Shown piece after piece: positions 35,572 through 45,302 of a DNA stretch of 64,000 nt. The stretch lies in contig JAFPZX010000174.1 in NCBI GenBank assembly GCA_017417055.1, positions 124,001 to 188,000 on the forward strand, in the 5' to 3' direction. A program made the translations under genes and the position numbers. Position 1 is the stretch's first letter. Each line of letters begins with the position of its first letter. The notes under the pieces are model-generated. The model was not told the origin of the DNA. It ran no database searches and worked only from the letters and a program-made list of their open reading frames with translations. Origin of the DNA: Anaerolineaceae bacterium (lineage in GTDB: Bacteria > Chloroflexota > Anaerolineae > Anaerolineales > Anaerolineaceae).

Positions 35572-38500
35572 TCACGATCCGTTCCTGATACTTCCGCCTT
35601 TTCTCTTTTTGAATAAATGATATATAATCGAGAAAAACACTGTTCCTGCTGAAACAGCACAGCCGATGTACAAACCTTCCGGCAGGTAATTCAGTTCAAA
35701 TTTATGCTGTCCGGCGCTGAGATGTGCAGCAAGAAAAACATCAAACGCTTTTTCCAAGTCTGCACGGTTTCCATCAATTTGCAATATCCAGCTTTTATCA
35801 TAAGGAATGCTGAAAATCAGGAAGCCATTTTTTTCAGCATTAATTTCACCGGATAAGGAAGTTTCAGAATTCTTTTCGATCCGTATCGTTTTTTTACCAA
35901 TGGATGAAGCGTATTTCTGCAGTACATTTGAATCTTCTGCATAAAGCTGAAATTCATCAAAGCAGATTGAATCTGCTTTTGGCATGAGCGTCAATGATAA
36001 CTCAGTTTGGTTCTCATCTGCAGGAAGCGGGATGATTGGAATTCCCTGCCCGTCAAAATAATCAATAAGATAAGAACCATTGAGATAGATTTCAATCGGG
36101 TAGATTTTATCTGAATCATTTTGCAAATAAAGATAAAGCGGATCAATTGTTTGCTTTGAAAAATGAAAACTGATAGAAGCATCTTCACTTTTTTCGATGC
36201 GTTCGTAACAGTTATTATCCTCTTCTGATATTTGAAGATTATTAAAAACGGGGTCATTGGTATCTGTCCTGGTATAGATAGGCTCTGTTTCACCTGTCAA
36301 CGCCCGGAAAATAGCGTTTTGCAGTTCGAAGGTCGTGCTGTTTTCATCCTGTATCCGAATATCTTGTCCCCAAAAAGCAATTGGAAGACTGTATGGATTT
36401 TGAAAGATTCTTTGGCCGTTAATCGTATATTTTAATGGATAAGCTTTTCCAGTATTTTCATCTTTTGAAACCAAATACCGGATTCCCATCAGACTGTCTG
36501 CGGCCTGATCAGATCCTTCTGCATATAAAAAACGCCACGGAAAGTAGCGGTACCCCATCTTTGGCAAAAATTTCATCAGATCATAATTCAGAGTGGAGGA
36601 GTAATGCCCGATTCCATGATAGTCCAACGTAAGTGCATCATTTGCATCCCGGAAATATGTTTTTTCGATTCGATAAAAACTGTTATCTTTCGTTTTCAGT
36701 GTTTCCGGAACGGACTGATTTTCTTCAAAGAACGATCGGAAAGCATTTATACTTTCAGTTCTTTTTTCAGCTGTTTTGATTTCAAGAATCATCCATCCGT
36801 TCAAAAACAAATCAAGACAGCTGATGAACAAAATCAGACTGTGAAAGTTTTTCCCCGTACTGATTGTGTAATACCATAAGACATACAAGGCTGCGAGCAG
36901 CATCAGGTTCAGATAAAAGGAATCCCGGGAAAACCAGCTGAAATTCCGGTTATGCGTGAAAAATAAAAGACCAAAAACAAGTATGAATGATATACACCAT
37001 GAAATCAGATTAATACCACCGCGTTCCTGCCATGTGCGCAGAGCCAACATGATCAGGAAAAAGCAGATAATAAAACTATAGCGGTAAGGCCACCAAACAG
37101 GTTCATTGAATCCATGTAAAATAATGTTTAAAGCACGAATCTGCATGGCGGAAATAAAAATCAGCAGCATTCCCGCGCAGAGTATTTTTTCCTTTCCACG
37201 GATACTCCTGTTTATAAAAAACAGCGGCAGACCGGTAAGCGGCAGCAGGCCGCAGTATATATTCGGGAAACCGGAGGTCAAAGTCTGGTCCAGGTCAAAG
37301 GCACTATTGAATAATTTCCCGGCAAGTTCAGAAAATCGCATATTGAGTTCCAATGTTAGCATGGAAGGATCAAAAGTTTTCATTCCTTTGGTCAATTGAA
37401 TCGCAACCGGGATCAAAAACGCGGCACATAATCCTGCTGCTGTCAGCGAACTTATCAGAAAAGAACCTGCAGTTTTCAGGGAGAATTTGTCTTGCATGAA
37501 CATACGGAACAGGACGAACAGCACACAGAAAAAACAAATTTGATAGGCTGAATAATAGCTGATCAACAAGGCTGCACTCAAAGCCAGAATGTAAAGGATT
37601 TTCCGGTTATTGCTGATGAGTTGTTCAATTCCAAGCAGGATAATTGGGAGAAGGATTGCACCATCACGCAGCTGAATGTGTTCAATAATCACAAATTGCA
37701 GGGAAATCAGTGCGTAAGCGGTTGAAAAAATGAGCGTTTCGCCTTTTGTTTGGTAAACTTTACGGAAATAAACCGCACTGCTCAATCCGCACAGTCCATA
37801 ACGGATCAGGATAATGAGGGCAATTGCATCAGGCATTCTGTCTATTGGGAAAAGAGCTGTGATCCAGTTCAGAGGATTTCCGAGGTAATAGGCATAAATT
37901 GAAAGAAAGTCATCTCCCAGGGATTTACTGAATGAGTAAAAAAGGCTCTTTTCCCCATTCAGAACTCTCCTGAAATAGATCAGGTAGTCCACATACTGGC
38001 TTTGCATGTCAGTGAGCAAAAAAGTTTTATCACCGTGCGGGTAAAAACGCAGTAACCAGCAGATGATCAGAACCACTGCAATCGGAACCAGAAACGCAGC
38101 TGAATATAATAAAGCATTCGTCAGCTCGAAAGACTTGTAAGACAGGTTTCCTGATAACAGAGCGATAAACCAGCCTGCTGACATGATCACGAAATTTAAT
38201 ATACCACTGACAGTAAATAACATCATCAAAAATACAAGCTGACGCGAAAAACCGGCTTCTGCAGCGAACATGCGCATTTGTGACCATGGCTCTGCTTTTG
38301 TTTCAATATCATTCAGGGTGATAATGGGATGACCGTTTGAAATAAATGCAAACGCAGGCCGGCTGAAAGTGAATCCCATTTTTATAGAAAAACTGCATTG
38401 CCCGGTGCATCTCATAAATTCTCCTTCATCTGTCCAGTCACCTTCGAAGACAAGATGATCTTTCCGGATTTCGTTCACCGGATGCCAGTCTGCAATTTCA

Positions 38501-38862
38501 TTATTTACGATGCGGTTGGGCTGTGCCCAGTAACACCAGGTGAGGTCAAAATTGTTATCTGCATCGGCTCGTATATCGGTTTTGATAATTTGCGGTGGAA
38601 ATACTGTCACAGGATTTTTATTTTCGATATACAGGCACAAAAAAAAGGAAATTATTAATGAAACCAGTATTGACGGGATCTTTATTAATCTTTTCACTTT
38701 TTTGAGCAGAAATAATCCGAATACAGTCCCCGTAAGAACGATAAACAATATGAAAATTATATCTCTGCGTGTGATGACTTCATCACTGTGCTGAAAAATG
38801 AACAGTGATAAAGTGAATAAAGAGAATGATAACCAAATCAAAAGTGGAATCCGTTTTTTCAT
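35572..38862 (-). CDS. YfhO-family membrane glycosyltransferase-like protein
   Basis: 1096 residues with about a dozen N-terminal membrane helices and a large C-terminal extracytoplasmic beta-domain. The loop after helix 1 of the main block reads DMQSQYVDYLIYFRRVLNGEKSLFYSFSKSLGDDFLSIYAYY, cited in parts: QSQYVDYLIYF, YSFSKSLGDDF and SIYAYYLGNP are YfhO signatures. Family members add sugars to lipoteichoic acid or other polymers at the outer face. The region is AT-rich. Only 6 bp before the next gene stop, so it shares a transcript with the GT-C-like gene upstream (38869). Confidence 0.85.
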   Translation of the reverse strand: MKKRIPLLIWLSFSLFTLSLFIFQHSDEVITRRDIIFILFIVLTGTVFGLFLLKKVKRLIKIPSILVSLIISFFLCLYIENKNPVTVFPPQIIKTDIRADADNNFDLTWCYWAQPNRIVNNEIADWHPVNEIRKDHLVFEGDWTDEGEFMRCTGQCSFSIKMGFTFSRPAFAFISNGHPIITLNDIETKAEPWSQMRMFAAEAGFSRQLVFLMMLFTVSGILNFVIMSAGWFIALLSGNLSYKSFELTNALLYSAAFLVPIAVVLIICWLLRFYPHGDKTFLLTDMQSQYVDYLIYFRRVLNGEKSLFYSFSKSLGDDFLSIYAYYLGNPLNWITALFPIDRMPDAIALIILIRYGLCGLSSAVYFRKVYQTKGETLIFSTAYALISLQFVIIEHIQLRDGAILLPIILLGIEQLISNNRKILYILALSAALLISYYSAYQICFFCVLFVLFRMFMQDKFSLKTAGSFLISSLTAAGLCAAFLIPVAIQLTKGMKTFDPSMLTLELNMRFSELAGKLFNSAFDLDQTLTSGFPNIYCGLLPLTGLPLFFINRSIRGKEKILCAGMLLIFISAMQIRALNIILHGFNEPVWWPYRYSFIICFFLIMLALRTWQERGGINLISWCISFILVFGLLFFTHNRNFSWFSRDSFYLNLMLLAALYVLWYYTISTGKNFHSLILFISCLDLFLNGWMILEIKTAEKRTESINAFRSFFEENQSVPETLKTKDNSFYRIEKTYFRDANDALTLDYHGIGHYSSTLNYDLMKFLPKMGYRYFPWRFLYAEGSDQAADSLMGIRYLVSKDENTGKAYPLKYTINGQRIFQNPYSLPIAFWGQDIRIQDENSTTFELQNAIFRALTGETEPIYTRTDTNDPVFNNLQISEEDNNCYERIEKSEDASISFHFSKQTIDPLYLYLQNDSDKIYPIEIYLNGSYLIDYFDGQGIPIIPLPADENQTELSLTLMPKADSICFDEFQLYAEDSNVLQKYASSIGKKTIRIEKNSETSLSGEINAEKNGFLIFSIPYDKSWILQIDGNRADLEKAFDVFLAAHLSAGQHKFELNYLPEGLYIGCAVSAGTVFFSIIYHLFKKRKGGSIRNGS

Positions 38863-38868
38863 CTTCCG

Positions 38869-39975
38869 CTATTTTCTTATTAATTTATAAATGCGATAGT
38901 CATGATGAATTTCCTCTTTATCAAAGTATTTCGAGAATAACTCATCGGTCTTTTGCGGAATTGCGTCCTGTACGATCATTACGTAAATTATATTATATGG
39001 CTGTAAATCTGCCTCGGATAAACGTTTTGGCAGCAGATTGATTAAACCGGGTGTCATATCTCCATGCGCAAGATAATACTGCCAGGCTTCAATATTGTGC
39101 GCTGAGTAATAAACTGCTGTATCCGGCTCATACAAATCATCCATGGTTCTAAGAATTTCCGCAGCTTGTTCAAAAGGCTGACGCTCTATTTCCGGATAGC
39201 GTTCGGCTTTACATGCCTGAATAAAACTCATTTCAAGGTATGCGGCACCTATTAAGAGAATAGCCGTGATAACTGTTTTTACAGCAGTACTTTGTAATTT
39301 TGAGAAAATCAACGGAATTATATCTGACAACATAAAACCGATAAACAGTACAATACAAGGCAAAAGGCACAAAAAATATCTTGAGACCCACATTGAATAA
39401 TTGGAATTTATAGTTGAATAAAGGAAATTAACTGTTCGGTAGGCTAAAACAAGCCAATACATCAAAAATGCAGGAAAATAACCGGAACGCAGAAAATCTT
39501 CCTTTTTCCGGAGAACCTGGGTCAGTCGGATAAACAACCAGAAAATACTTGAATACCAGAATATTATGAGTAATGGATTCTTCAGAAGTTCCGGTACAAT
39601 CAGAAAAAAGTCACGCAGCGTTGGGGAACTTGACCAATAATCCGAAATATATGATTTGACCTTAAAATAAGCATACATCAGACATGGTAAAAACAACACT
39701 CCCCAGATCAGATAGGGAATGATGTGTTTTATAGAATTTTTTTTCTTTAGAAACAAATAGAGGTCAGCAATAAACAAAACAAAATAAAGAATCACAGCTG
39801 GACAGTGAATAGGATTCGCGATAGATATCGTTCCCATCTCATCTCCCCAAAAGGAATATCCGGAATAATGTGTAAGTACGATAAATGTCCAGATGAAAAT
39901 TATTAAAGAAAAAAAGGAAAAAATCCATTTTTTTTCTGCTTTAAGGCCCAAAGAGGTTTCTTTTATAACAGACAT
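38869..39975 (-). CDS. GT-C-like membrane glycosyltransferase, apparently shortened
   Basis: 368 residues from the ATG at 39975, which has an AAGG 10 bp upstream. Multi-pass membrane protein. After the first helix comes SFWGDEMGTISIANP, with the Asp-Glu pair usual for dolichyl-phosphate-sugar-type GT-C enzymes. The following text goes straight to IHCPAVILYFVLFIADLYLFL, so the helices normally between (HPPLY-type loop) seem to be missing; typical proteins are 500 residues or more. A C-terminal extracytoplasmic part (AVYYSAHNIEAWQYYLAHG) is present. Possibly an internal deletion. Upstream partner of the YfhO gene in one AT-rich unit. Confidence 0.65.
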   Translation of the reverse strand: MSVIKETSLGLKAEKKWIFSFFSLIIFIWTFIVLTHYSGYSFWGDEMGTISIANPIHCPAVILYFVLFIADLYLFLKKKNSIKHIIPYLIWGVLFLPCLMYAYFKVKSYISDYWSSSPTLRDFFLIVPELLKNPLLIIFWYSSIFWLFIRLTQVLRKKEDFLRSGYFPAFLMYWLVLAYRTVNFLYSTINSNYSMWVSRYFLCLLPCIVLFIGFMLSDIIPLIFSKLQSTAVKTVITAILLIGAAYLEMSFIQACKAERYPEIERQPFEQAAEILRTMDDLYEPDTAVYYSAHNIEAWQYYLAHGDMTPGLINLLPKRLSEADLQPYNIIYVMIVQDAIPQKTDELFSKYFDKEEIHHDYRIYKLIRK

Positions 39976-40171
39976 TTTTTCAACCTTAAATTTATATATC
40001 AATCAGATGTTGATTATACCATTGACTGAGAAAAGACAAATGAAAAATACAGACGAGACTGTTCGCATATGATTTTTTCACAGACCGACGAACCGTGCCG
40101 GCCGACTACCCCATGAATCGTTACAATTATCCAATGAATCGAAAGATTGTGAAGATTATATTGATTGTTGT

Positions 40172-41413
40172 TTATCTCCATTTTGACGGGTCATCGGAAT
40201 ACGATATAAACGGAGGGCACACGCCAGAATCTTCTACCCAGCCTAACCCATAATAATTTGCAATAAATGCCTCTGCTAATTTTATATCGGTTCCGCTCGT
40301 TTCAATGATTGGAACAGCACAAATCGCGCGGATCTGATCCCTGCCTGCAGGTATAGATTTTATTTGTTCATCGCGATAAAACCAGGCGCTTCGGATATCC
40401 TTCAACAGTTGATAATTTTTATAAAAAAGGGAAAAAACAAAACAAAAGGAAGAGAAGACAAGTAATAATACATAAGAGGATTGTTTTTTTTGGAAATTAT
40501 TATCCCTCTCACAAAACTATGGAGCAATGATCCGACAATGATAGAAAACAAACTACACGAGATAGAAAACCAAATAAAAGCAGCTGCATAGATACGAGCC
40601 GGCATATAATCGATAACACAATTGAGGAATAAACTGAGAAATCCGGCCGAAAAGAATCCTGCAGCTGAGAGTATGATCTTTCTCTTGTTCCGAAGTATTA
40701 TCATCGATCCCAAAAATAAACAAACTATAATCAGAAAAATCCAGTAATTTTTCATCATGATGATATTAGCCCAAATCTGCCTGTAAAGCTTGATAAATGT
40801 CTGCAGCAACGTATCCGGGATTTCTGAAATTCCACGAGAGTTAATTAGAGGATTGTTTTCAAGTCTTTAGAAATTTCCGGGAGCAACGCAATTAATGAAA
40901 GAAACAGACATGTATTCATATAAATCATTGAAGCGGTGGCAGTCGTAAAGAATGTATTACACCCTTTCAACAAATATGAAAAATAGCGTCCGCCTTCTGT
41001 TTGAAAAACAAATTTCATAAACTGAAACAGACCAAGATCTTTAGAATACTGAACTTCCCAAAAATCATCCCTGCGAAAAACCTGAAGTTCTCAGATAAAC
41101 GCCAAAATCACAAGCGAAAAAAACACAGGGATGCATATAGTGATCAGTTTTTTCCATCCTGCTGTTTTATGAATATCACATGTATACAAAGCAAGAAGAA
41201 AAAAAGACCAGAGATAAGGATTGTCGCTAAAATAAAAACGCAGTTACGATAGCTTTCAGGCCAGTATGAAAAATGCAGTCCGTAATTTAAAAAAATTTCA
41301 TCCATAACATCTGAAAAATAGTGGTATTGCGAGCGAATAATAATAGAAAATGTTATAAAAGTAACGCAGAAGAAAATAATTTCAGGAAGACATTGCCGGA
41401 CAGATTTTCGCAT
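40172..41413 (-). pseudogene. decayed multi-pass membrane protein, DUF6056/GtrII-like
   Basis: Consecutive pieces of one membrane protein in different frames. 41413-41144 has a start and two helices; 40994-40858 reads RYFSYLLKGCNTFFTTATAS and more; 40809-40402 has several helices; 40405-40172 has RSAWFYRDEQIKSIPAGRDQI, which resembles the C-terminal W-x-x-R-D motif of DUF6056-type proteins. At least two frame breaks and one stop separate them. The family assignment is tentative; decay is clear because the pieces are co-linear. Very AT-rich. Confidence 0.5.
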
Positions 41414-41623
41414 GAAGAAATTATATCATTCTTCCTTATAGTATACGAAAATGCTATATAATCAGAATTTCAACAGACAGACTATTGGTTCACTATTCAG
41501 GTGGCTTAGATAGAGACAATCCCCGGTAGTTTCGTGAATTAACATGCAGCAGAGCAGTACCACCATGAATAGCAACGACTGTTGATTGGTTCACCGGATA
41601 TTCCTTTTCGATCTGCCGCAGAA

Positions 41624-42106
41624 TTAATGCCAAATCAATACAACGATTCCCGCGGCAACTGCTGCACCGATGATCCAGACCAGCGTCAGGATACAGCGCT
41701 TTTTCAGCACCTGTGGCCAGGTTTGTACAAATGGAATCCCTTCCGTACCGGGGATGATCCAGAAGGGATCGTGCCCGACCCACAGCCGGTCGATAACAAT
41801 GCCATCGTACCAGTTCATCACTTCGAGAAACAACAGTGACTGAAAATAAGCCGGCCAAAAACTCCGGACTTTGTTCCATGCCCCGATAATGAGCACAAGC
41901 GCGATCCCCATGACGGCAAAAAAGAGGGGCAGAAAGCGCTTCCGCTTTCTGTCCACCGTCTCCCGGTCAGTCAAGCCCAGTTCATATACTTTTTCCTGCA
42001 CGGGTTTTGGATAGAAAAACAACCCGTTCAGAGCATTGTTTCCGACGCCAAGCTTCACCATCAGCGTGAAGAGTGCGCAATAGAGGACCAGCTGCAGAAC
42101 GATCAT
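41624..42106 (-). CDS. small four-helix membrane protein closing ATC-hydrolase cluster 1
   Basis: 160 residues with about four membrane helices and two short soluble loops (KPVQEKVYELGLTDRETVDR; GHDPFWIIPGTEGIPFVQTW). Third helix end NWYDGIVIDRLWVGH resembles AYDMIFFDWFILCK in the gene at 57522, which closes the second cluster; both have a Y-D-x(4)-D pattern, similar length and layout. ATGA overlap with the preceding ATC-hydrolase-like gene shows coupling, with AAGGAA upstream of the ATG. Function unknown; a membrane partner or transporter for the product of the soluble enzymes is possible. Confidence 0.8.
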   Translation of the reverse strand: MIVLQLVLYCALFTLMVKLGVGNNALNGLFFYPKPVQEKVYELGLTDRETVDRKRKRFLPLFFAVMGIALVLIIGAWNKVRSFWPAYFQSLLFLEVMNWYDGIVIDRLWVGHDPFWIIPGTEGIPFVQTWPQVLKKRCILTLVWIIGAAVAAGIVVLIWH

Positions 42107-42825
42107 TTCGGTTCCTTTTTGACACTGAGCAGCAGTCCGTTTTCCGCTTTTACAAGATCATACTCCCCTGCCAGCGGATGTCTGTCTCCGACGATGCAGT
42201 AGTCACAGCTGCCTGACGTAATACAGGTCCCTTCCCGGATCAGGCAGGCATGGAGCTTCTGCATGGCAAGATGGTCGCAATTGCACATCATAGGGAGTAC
42301 GTTCTCCATGTGATGACGTTTGGCAAATTCGGCGTTCGGACATTGTGTAAAACTGTAGCGGACGATCCTGTTTTCCCTGTCATAAGAAAAATAGCCCATG
42401 CGAAAAGATTCCGGAAATGACTTGATTTCTTTGACCCTGATGTCATTGGCCTTTTTGAAGATGCTTGCCGCGAGTCTGTTTTCCAGAGGTCTGTTCAGGT
42501 CAATAACCTTTCCCAATGTATTGATCCGTCCGAAAAAACATTCAAACAGGTCATTCTGAACGCTTTCGAGCTCCGGTTTCTCAGGAATCACTTTGTACCA
42601 GGCGAAAAAAAGGATCGGATCGTAGATAGACGTGGTTACTTTGAGCCCGCCCAGAGCGGGTTCATCATTCAGAAATTCGCAATATTGCAGCTGGATTTTT
42701 TCCCATAAGTCAGCAGCGGTCTTTTCATCATAGGACCTGCGCAGCAATTTCTGAACACAATTTTTTGCGTTCTTTGTGTAAACTACATGCTTCGTACGGT
42801 CAAACGGCAGATCGTTTTCTCTCAT
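42103..42825 (-). CDS. ATC-hydrolase-like Cys-rich protein, copy 1
   Basis: 240 residues, of the family named for L-2-amino-thiazoline-4-carboxylate hydrolase, the founding enzyme of a cysteine-forming pathway. The C-terminal half shows the family pattern but diverged: CPNAEF, MCNCDH and TCITSGSCDYC with the Cys residues, and a helical N-terminal half. AAAGGAG precedes the ATG. It is the fifth gene of a six-gene minus-strand set (45907 to 41624), overlapping the membrane gene by 4 nt. Reaction here is not known, since many members lack tested activity. Confidence 0.75.
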   Translation of the reverse strand: MRENDLPFDRTKHVVYTKNAKNCVQKLLRRSYDEKTAADLWEKIQLQYCEFLNDEPALGGLKVTTSIYDPILFFAWYKVIPEKPELESVQNDLFECFFGRINTLGKVIDLNRPLENRLAASIFKKANDIRVKEIKSFPESFRMGYFSYDRENRIVRYSFTQCPNAEFAKRHHMENVLPMMCNCDHLAMQKLHACLIREGTCITSGSCDYCIVGDRHPLAGEYDLVKAENGLLLSVKKEPK

Positions 42826-42842
42826 GTTATCTCCTTTGTATA

Positions 42843-42935
42843 TTCAGGACGGAGCACTTGGGGACTGGCATCTTGTGTCGCGGAGCCGACACAAGCGTGC
42901 CTGTCACCATGTGCGTCGCTGCGAGTTCTGAATGG
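42843..42935. repeat. dispersed repeat, family 2 (TTGTGTCG...CGACACAA)
   Basis: ggacggagcacttggggactgg, then a cttgtgtcg/cgacacaag stem and gtgcgtcgctgcgagttctgaa. Nearly identical to 55013-55104; partial relatives at 49871 and 50836. Confidence 0.88.
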
Positions 42936-42949
42936 ATACCCTTTCCATG

Positions 42950-43639
42950 CTATTTTCTGCAGACAAAACAGCCAATACCTTCAACAGCTGTCACATTGAC
43001 TTCTGTGTACATCTTTATCAAACGTTCGCGCAGACTTTGTTCCGTTTCAAACGGGGGTGTGAAAAAACCTTTGGGAACATAGAGATTCTGAATAAACCAG
43101 TCCGTCCGTTTGCATCCGCCGCGGATGTAGAAACATCCGCAGAACGTTCCTCCCTTTTTCAGCACACGGAAGGTCTCCCGATAAGCGGCATCTTTGTCCG
43201 GAAAGGCGTGAAATCCGTTCAAGGAAAGCACAATATCGAATTGTTCATCTTCAAAAGGCAGATTACCGACATCGCCCTGCCGGAAGGTGATGTTTTTGAT
43301 ACCCGCCAACTCCGCACGGCTCCTCGCGGCAGCCATCATGTCAGGAGAGTAGTCCAGACAGGTGATCTCCGCCTTTGGCAGATCGTGATAAACCGGCATC
43401 GTCAGTACACCGGTTCCAACCGGCACTTCCAGCATAGAACCGCTGAAATTTTCCGGAACACCGGAAAGCGCCTGTTCAAGATAACGGAGGTTTTTCTCTC
43501 CGTCCATGTTCCAGACCAGCCGGCAGATCGCTTTCCCGGGTAGCGTGGAATATGTCATCATGCCGTCATACAGGCTCGCATGTCCGCCGGTGAACCGGTA
43601 AGCACTTTTGATTTGATCTTTTCTGCTCATAACCCTCAT
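42950..43639 (-). CDS. class I SAM-dependent methyltransferase (cluster 1)
   Basis: 229 residues (or 226 from the inner ATG at 43630, which has a GAGG nearby). SAM motifs are MLEVPVGTGVLTMPVY (motif I, with Pro-Val in place of Gly-Cys), ITCLDYSPDMMAAAR (acidic motif II) and DEQFDIVLSLNGFHAFPD. The final part, CFYIRGGCKRTDWFIQNLYV, has unusual Cys residues. The start follows the preceding gene's stop directly. Substrate unknown; the cluster suggests modification of a small sulfur/nitrogen compound or of a lipid. Confidence 0.88.
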   Translation of the reverse strand: MRVMSRKDQIKSAYRFTGGHASLYDGMMTYSTLPGKAICRLVWNMDGEKNLRYLEQALSGVPENFSGSMLEVPVGTGVLTMPVYHDLPKAEITCLDYSPDMMAAARSRAELAGIKNITFRQGDVGNLPFEDEQFDIVLSLNGFHAFPDKDAAYRETFRVLKKGGTFCGCFYIRGGCKRTDWFIQNLYVPKGFFTPPFETEQSLRERLIKMYTEVNVTAVEGIGCFVCRK

Positions 43640-44278
43640 TCACCTTTTTACTTTCTTTTTATACCCACAATCACAGTACGGTCCACCCGATGCAAGCGTA
43701 TATTCTCTCACGAAATCGGAAACCCCGCCCGCCTCGCTCATGGTATAGTCCAGCCTGCACATGGCAGGGACAAGCTCGTACAGACCAAGTTCTTTCATCA
43801 ATACGCAGATCCCGCATTTTGTGAAGCGTGCTTCATAGCCGCTGCCATCTGCATAAGGCAGGAATTCCATGTTCCAGGAATACGGGTTCCGATCTGCAGC
43901 TTTCAGCGCGGCGGTTTTCTCCATCCCTTGAATATCGGATTCGGTGAACTTTTTCTTCCCGCTCATACGGCAGAACCATTTCATGGGCCCGGTCATCATG
44001 GATTTCCGGTAATATTCCGTCGCTTTCACGACGTCAGGACGTTCCGGCAGATTCAGCAGGAATGCACTCAGCATTGCGCAGTTCACGATATTCATTTTGA
44101 ACCGGTCAGCTTTTTCAAATTCCGGCAGTCCCGTGATGATTTCTTTGTATTTTGTTTTGGCTTTGCTCGTGATCTTTTGCGCGGAATTCGGATCATACCC
44201 CAAAACAGAGGTCAGATGTTTCCGAAATGAATCCGAAAAAAGCAGCCACATCCCCGCCGGCATTCCCAAATATTTCAT
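43640..44278 (-). CDS. ATC-hydrolase-like Cys-rich protein, copy 2
   Basis: 212 residues from the ATG at 44278, which has AGAGGTGGG upstream. This copy shows the best family match: TKCGICVLMKELG, AMCRLDYTMSEAGG and a Cys-x-Cys tail (GGPYCDCGYKK). The N-terminal two thirds are helical (EKADRFKMNIVNCAMLSAFL). Its stop abuts the methyltransferase start. Cys residues at equivalent places in all four copies in the window could bind a metal or act in catalysis. Confidence 0.82.
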   Translation of the reverse strand: MKYLGMPAGMWLLFSDSFRKHLTSVLGYDPNSAQKITSKAKTKYKEIITGLPEFEKADRFKMNIVNCAMLSAFLLNLPERPDVVKATEYYRKSMMTGPMKWFCRMSGKKKFTESDIQGMEKTAALKAADRNPYSWNMEFLPYADGSGYEARFTKCGICVLMKELGLYELVPAMCRLDYTMSEAGGVSDFVREYTLASGGPYCDCGYKKKVKR

Positions 44279-44324
44279 ATTACCCACCTCTTGAAAACAT
44301 AAAATTAATCGCTTTGCAGCAGCC

Positions 44325-44388
44325 ACCACTATCCACCGGCCACAAACCACTGACCACTAGCCACTGGCAACTGACCAATCACCACTCT
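44325..44388. repeat. imperfect CCACTGGCCACT-type short tandem repeat
   Basis: Runs of ccactg, ccacta and ccactgg words spaced about 10 bp apart in the gap between the BAAT-like hydrolase and the next gene. Low complexity; no function evident. Confidence 0.5.
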
Positions 44389-45302
44389 TTCAGAAGCTCA
44401 ATCAATCTTCTGTCGATATCGATCCGTGTTTCCCTGCATTCCCGACTGTACTTTCTTCCGGCTTTGAACATAATGCTGACCAGAAGGCTCGAACCAACCG
44501 GGAGCATCATTTTCAGCATCGATTCTGGGAAGGCAAAGTGCGTGCCGTGCTCGTACAGCCAGGCTTCCGATGTGCTGTCATGCGGCAGTTCCGAAAGGCG
44601 CTGCTCCATCCTGCGGATGTATTTGCAGGTATCCCAGAGCACATCATCCTCCGCTCCGATAAAGACGATCTTCCCTTTGATCCTTTCGACTTTGATCTTT
44701 TCTTCCTCTCGCAGCGGATGTCTGCGTTCGGACTCATCAAACATCCGCCGGGAAGCGATCATATCTCCGCCGGCTTTGGAATCCGCCTTGATCTGCTGCC
44801 AGTATTCGGGGTGACGGTAGGCATAAGGTAGGTAGGGGAGAGGTTTCCCCTGCCAGGTCACGGTCGATTCATTGTCACCGGGCCGTTCGTGCATTCCGTC
44901 CTTCCCATCCTGGTAAAAGCCTTCCATCACAAAATCGGAAGGGGAAACCGCAATGGTCAGCGTGATCTCCGGGTAATATGAGGCAGCCAGCAGGGCCATC
45001 ATCCCCGTAGTGGACGCGCCAATAATGCCGATTTTGCTGCACCCTTGTGATCTCAGAAAATCGATCGCCTTTCCGAAACGTTCCAGTGGGTAATTGTGAT
45101 GCCCGTAATCCTTTTTATCCGGAGACATGGCAAGAACATGGATCGACCGCTGATTCAGCCATTTCGCTCCGCATCTCGCCATATAGTCATCCGAGGAATC
45201 CCCGAGCATCACGATCATCGCCCGGTTTGTCTTTTCCGCTGCCGGGTACCAGGCACCGAAAAATCCGTCCTTATCAGGAGTAAAAGTCATTGCAGGTTTC
45301 AT
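44379..45302 (-). CDS. BAAT C-terminal-type alpha/beta hydrolase
   Basis: 307 residues. The nucleophile elbow is IIGASTTGMMAL, with Ser in G-A-S-T-T. The acid lies in IGAEDDVLWDT and His in YEHGTHFAFP, in the usual order for the acyl-CoA thioesterase/BAAT C-terminal family, which cleaves or transfers acyl thioesters. No signal peptide. Start overlaps the upstream methyltransferase gene (ATGA). Confidence 0.82.
   Translation of the reverse strand: MKPAMTFTPDKDGFFGAWYPAAEKTNRAMIVMLGDSSDDYMARCGAKWLNQRSIHVLAMSPDKKDYGHHNYPLERFGKAIDFLRSQGCSKIGIIGASTTGMMALLAASYYPEITLTIAVSPSDFVMEGFYQDGKDGMHERPGDNESTVTWQGKPLPYLPYAYRHPEYWQQIKADSKAGGDMIASRRMFDESERRHPLREEEKIKVERIKGKIVFIGAEDDVLWDTCKYIRRMEQRLSELPHDSTSEAWLYEHGTHFAFPESMLKMMLPVGSSLLVSIMFKAGRKYSRECRETRIDIDRRLIELLKEW

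Noticed and set aside
41493..41879. 128-residue frame overlapping the small membrane protein gene
   Set aside because: No ribosome site and no domain; the overlapping membrane protein has the operon overlap and hydrophobic pattern.
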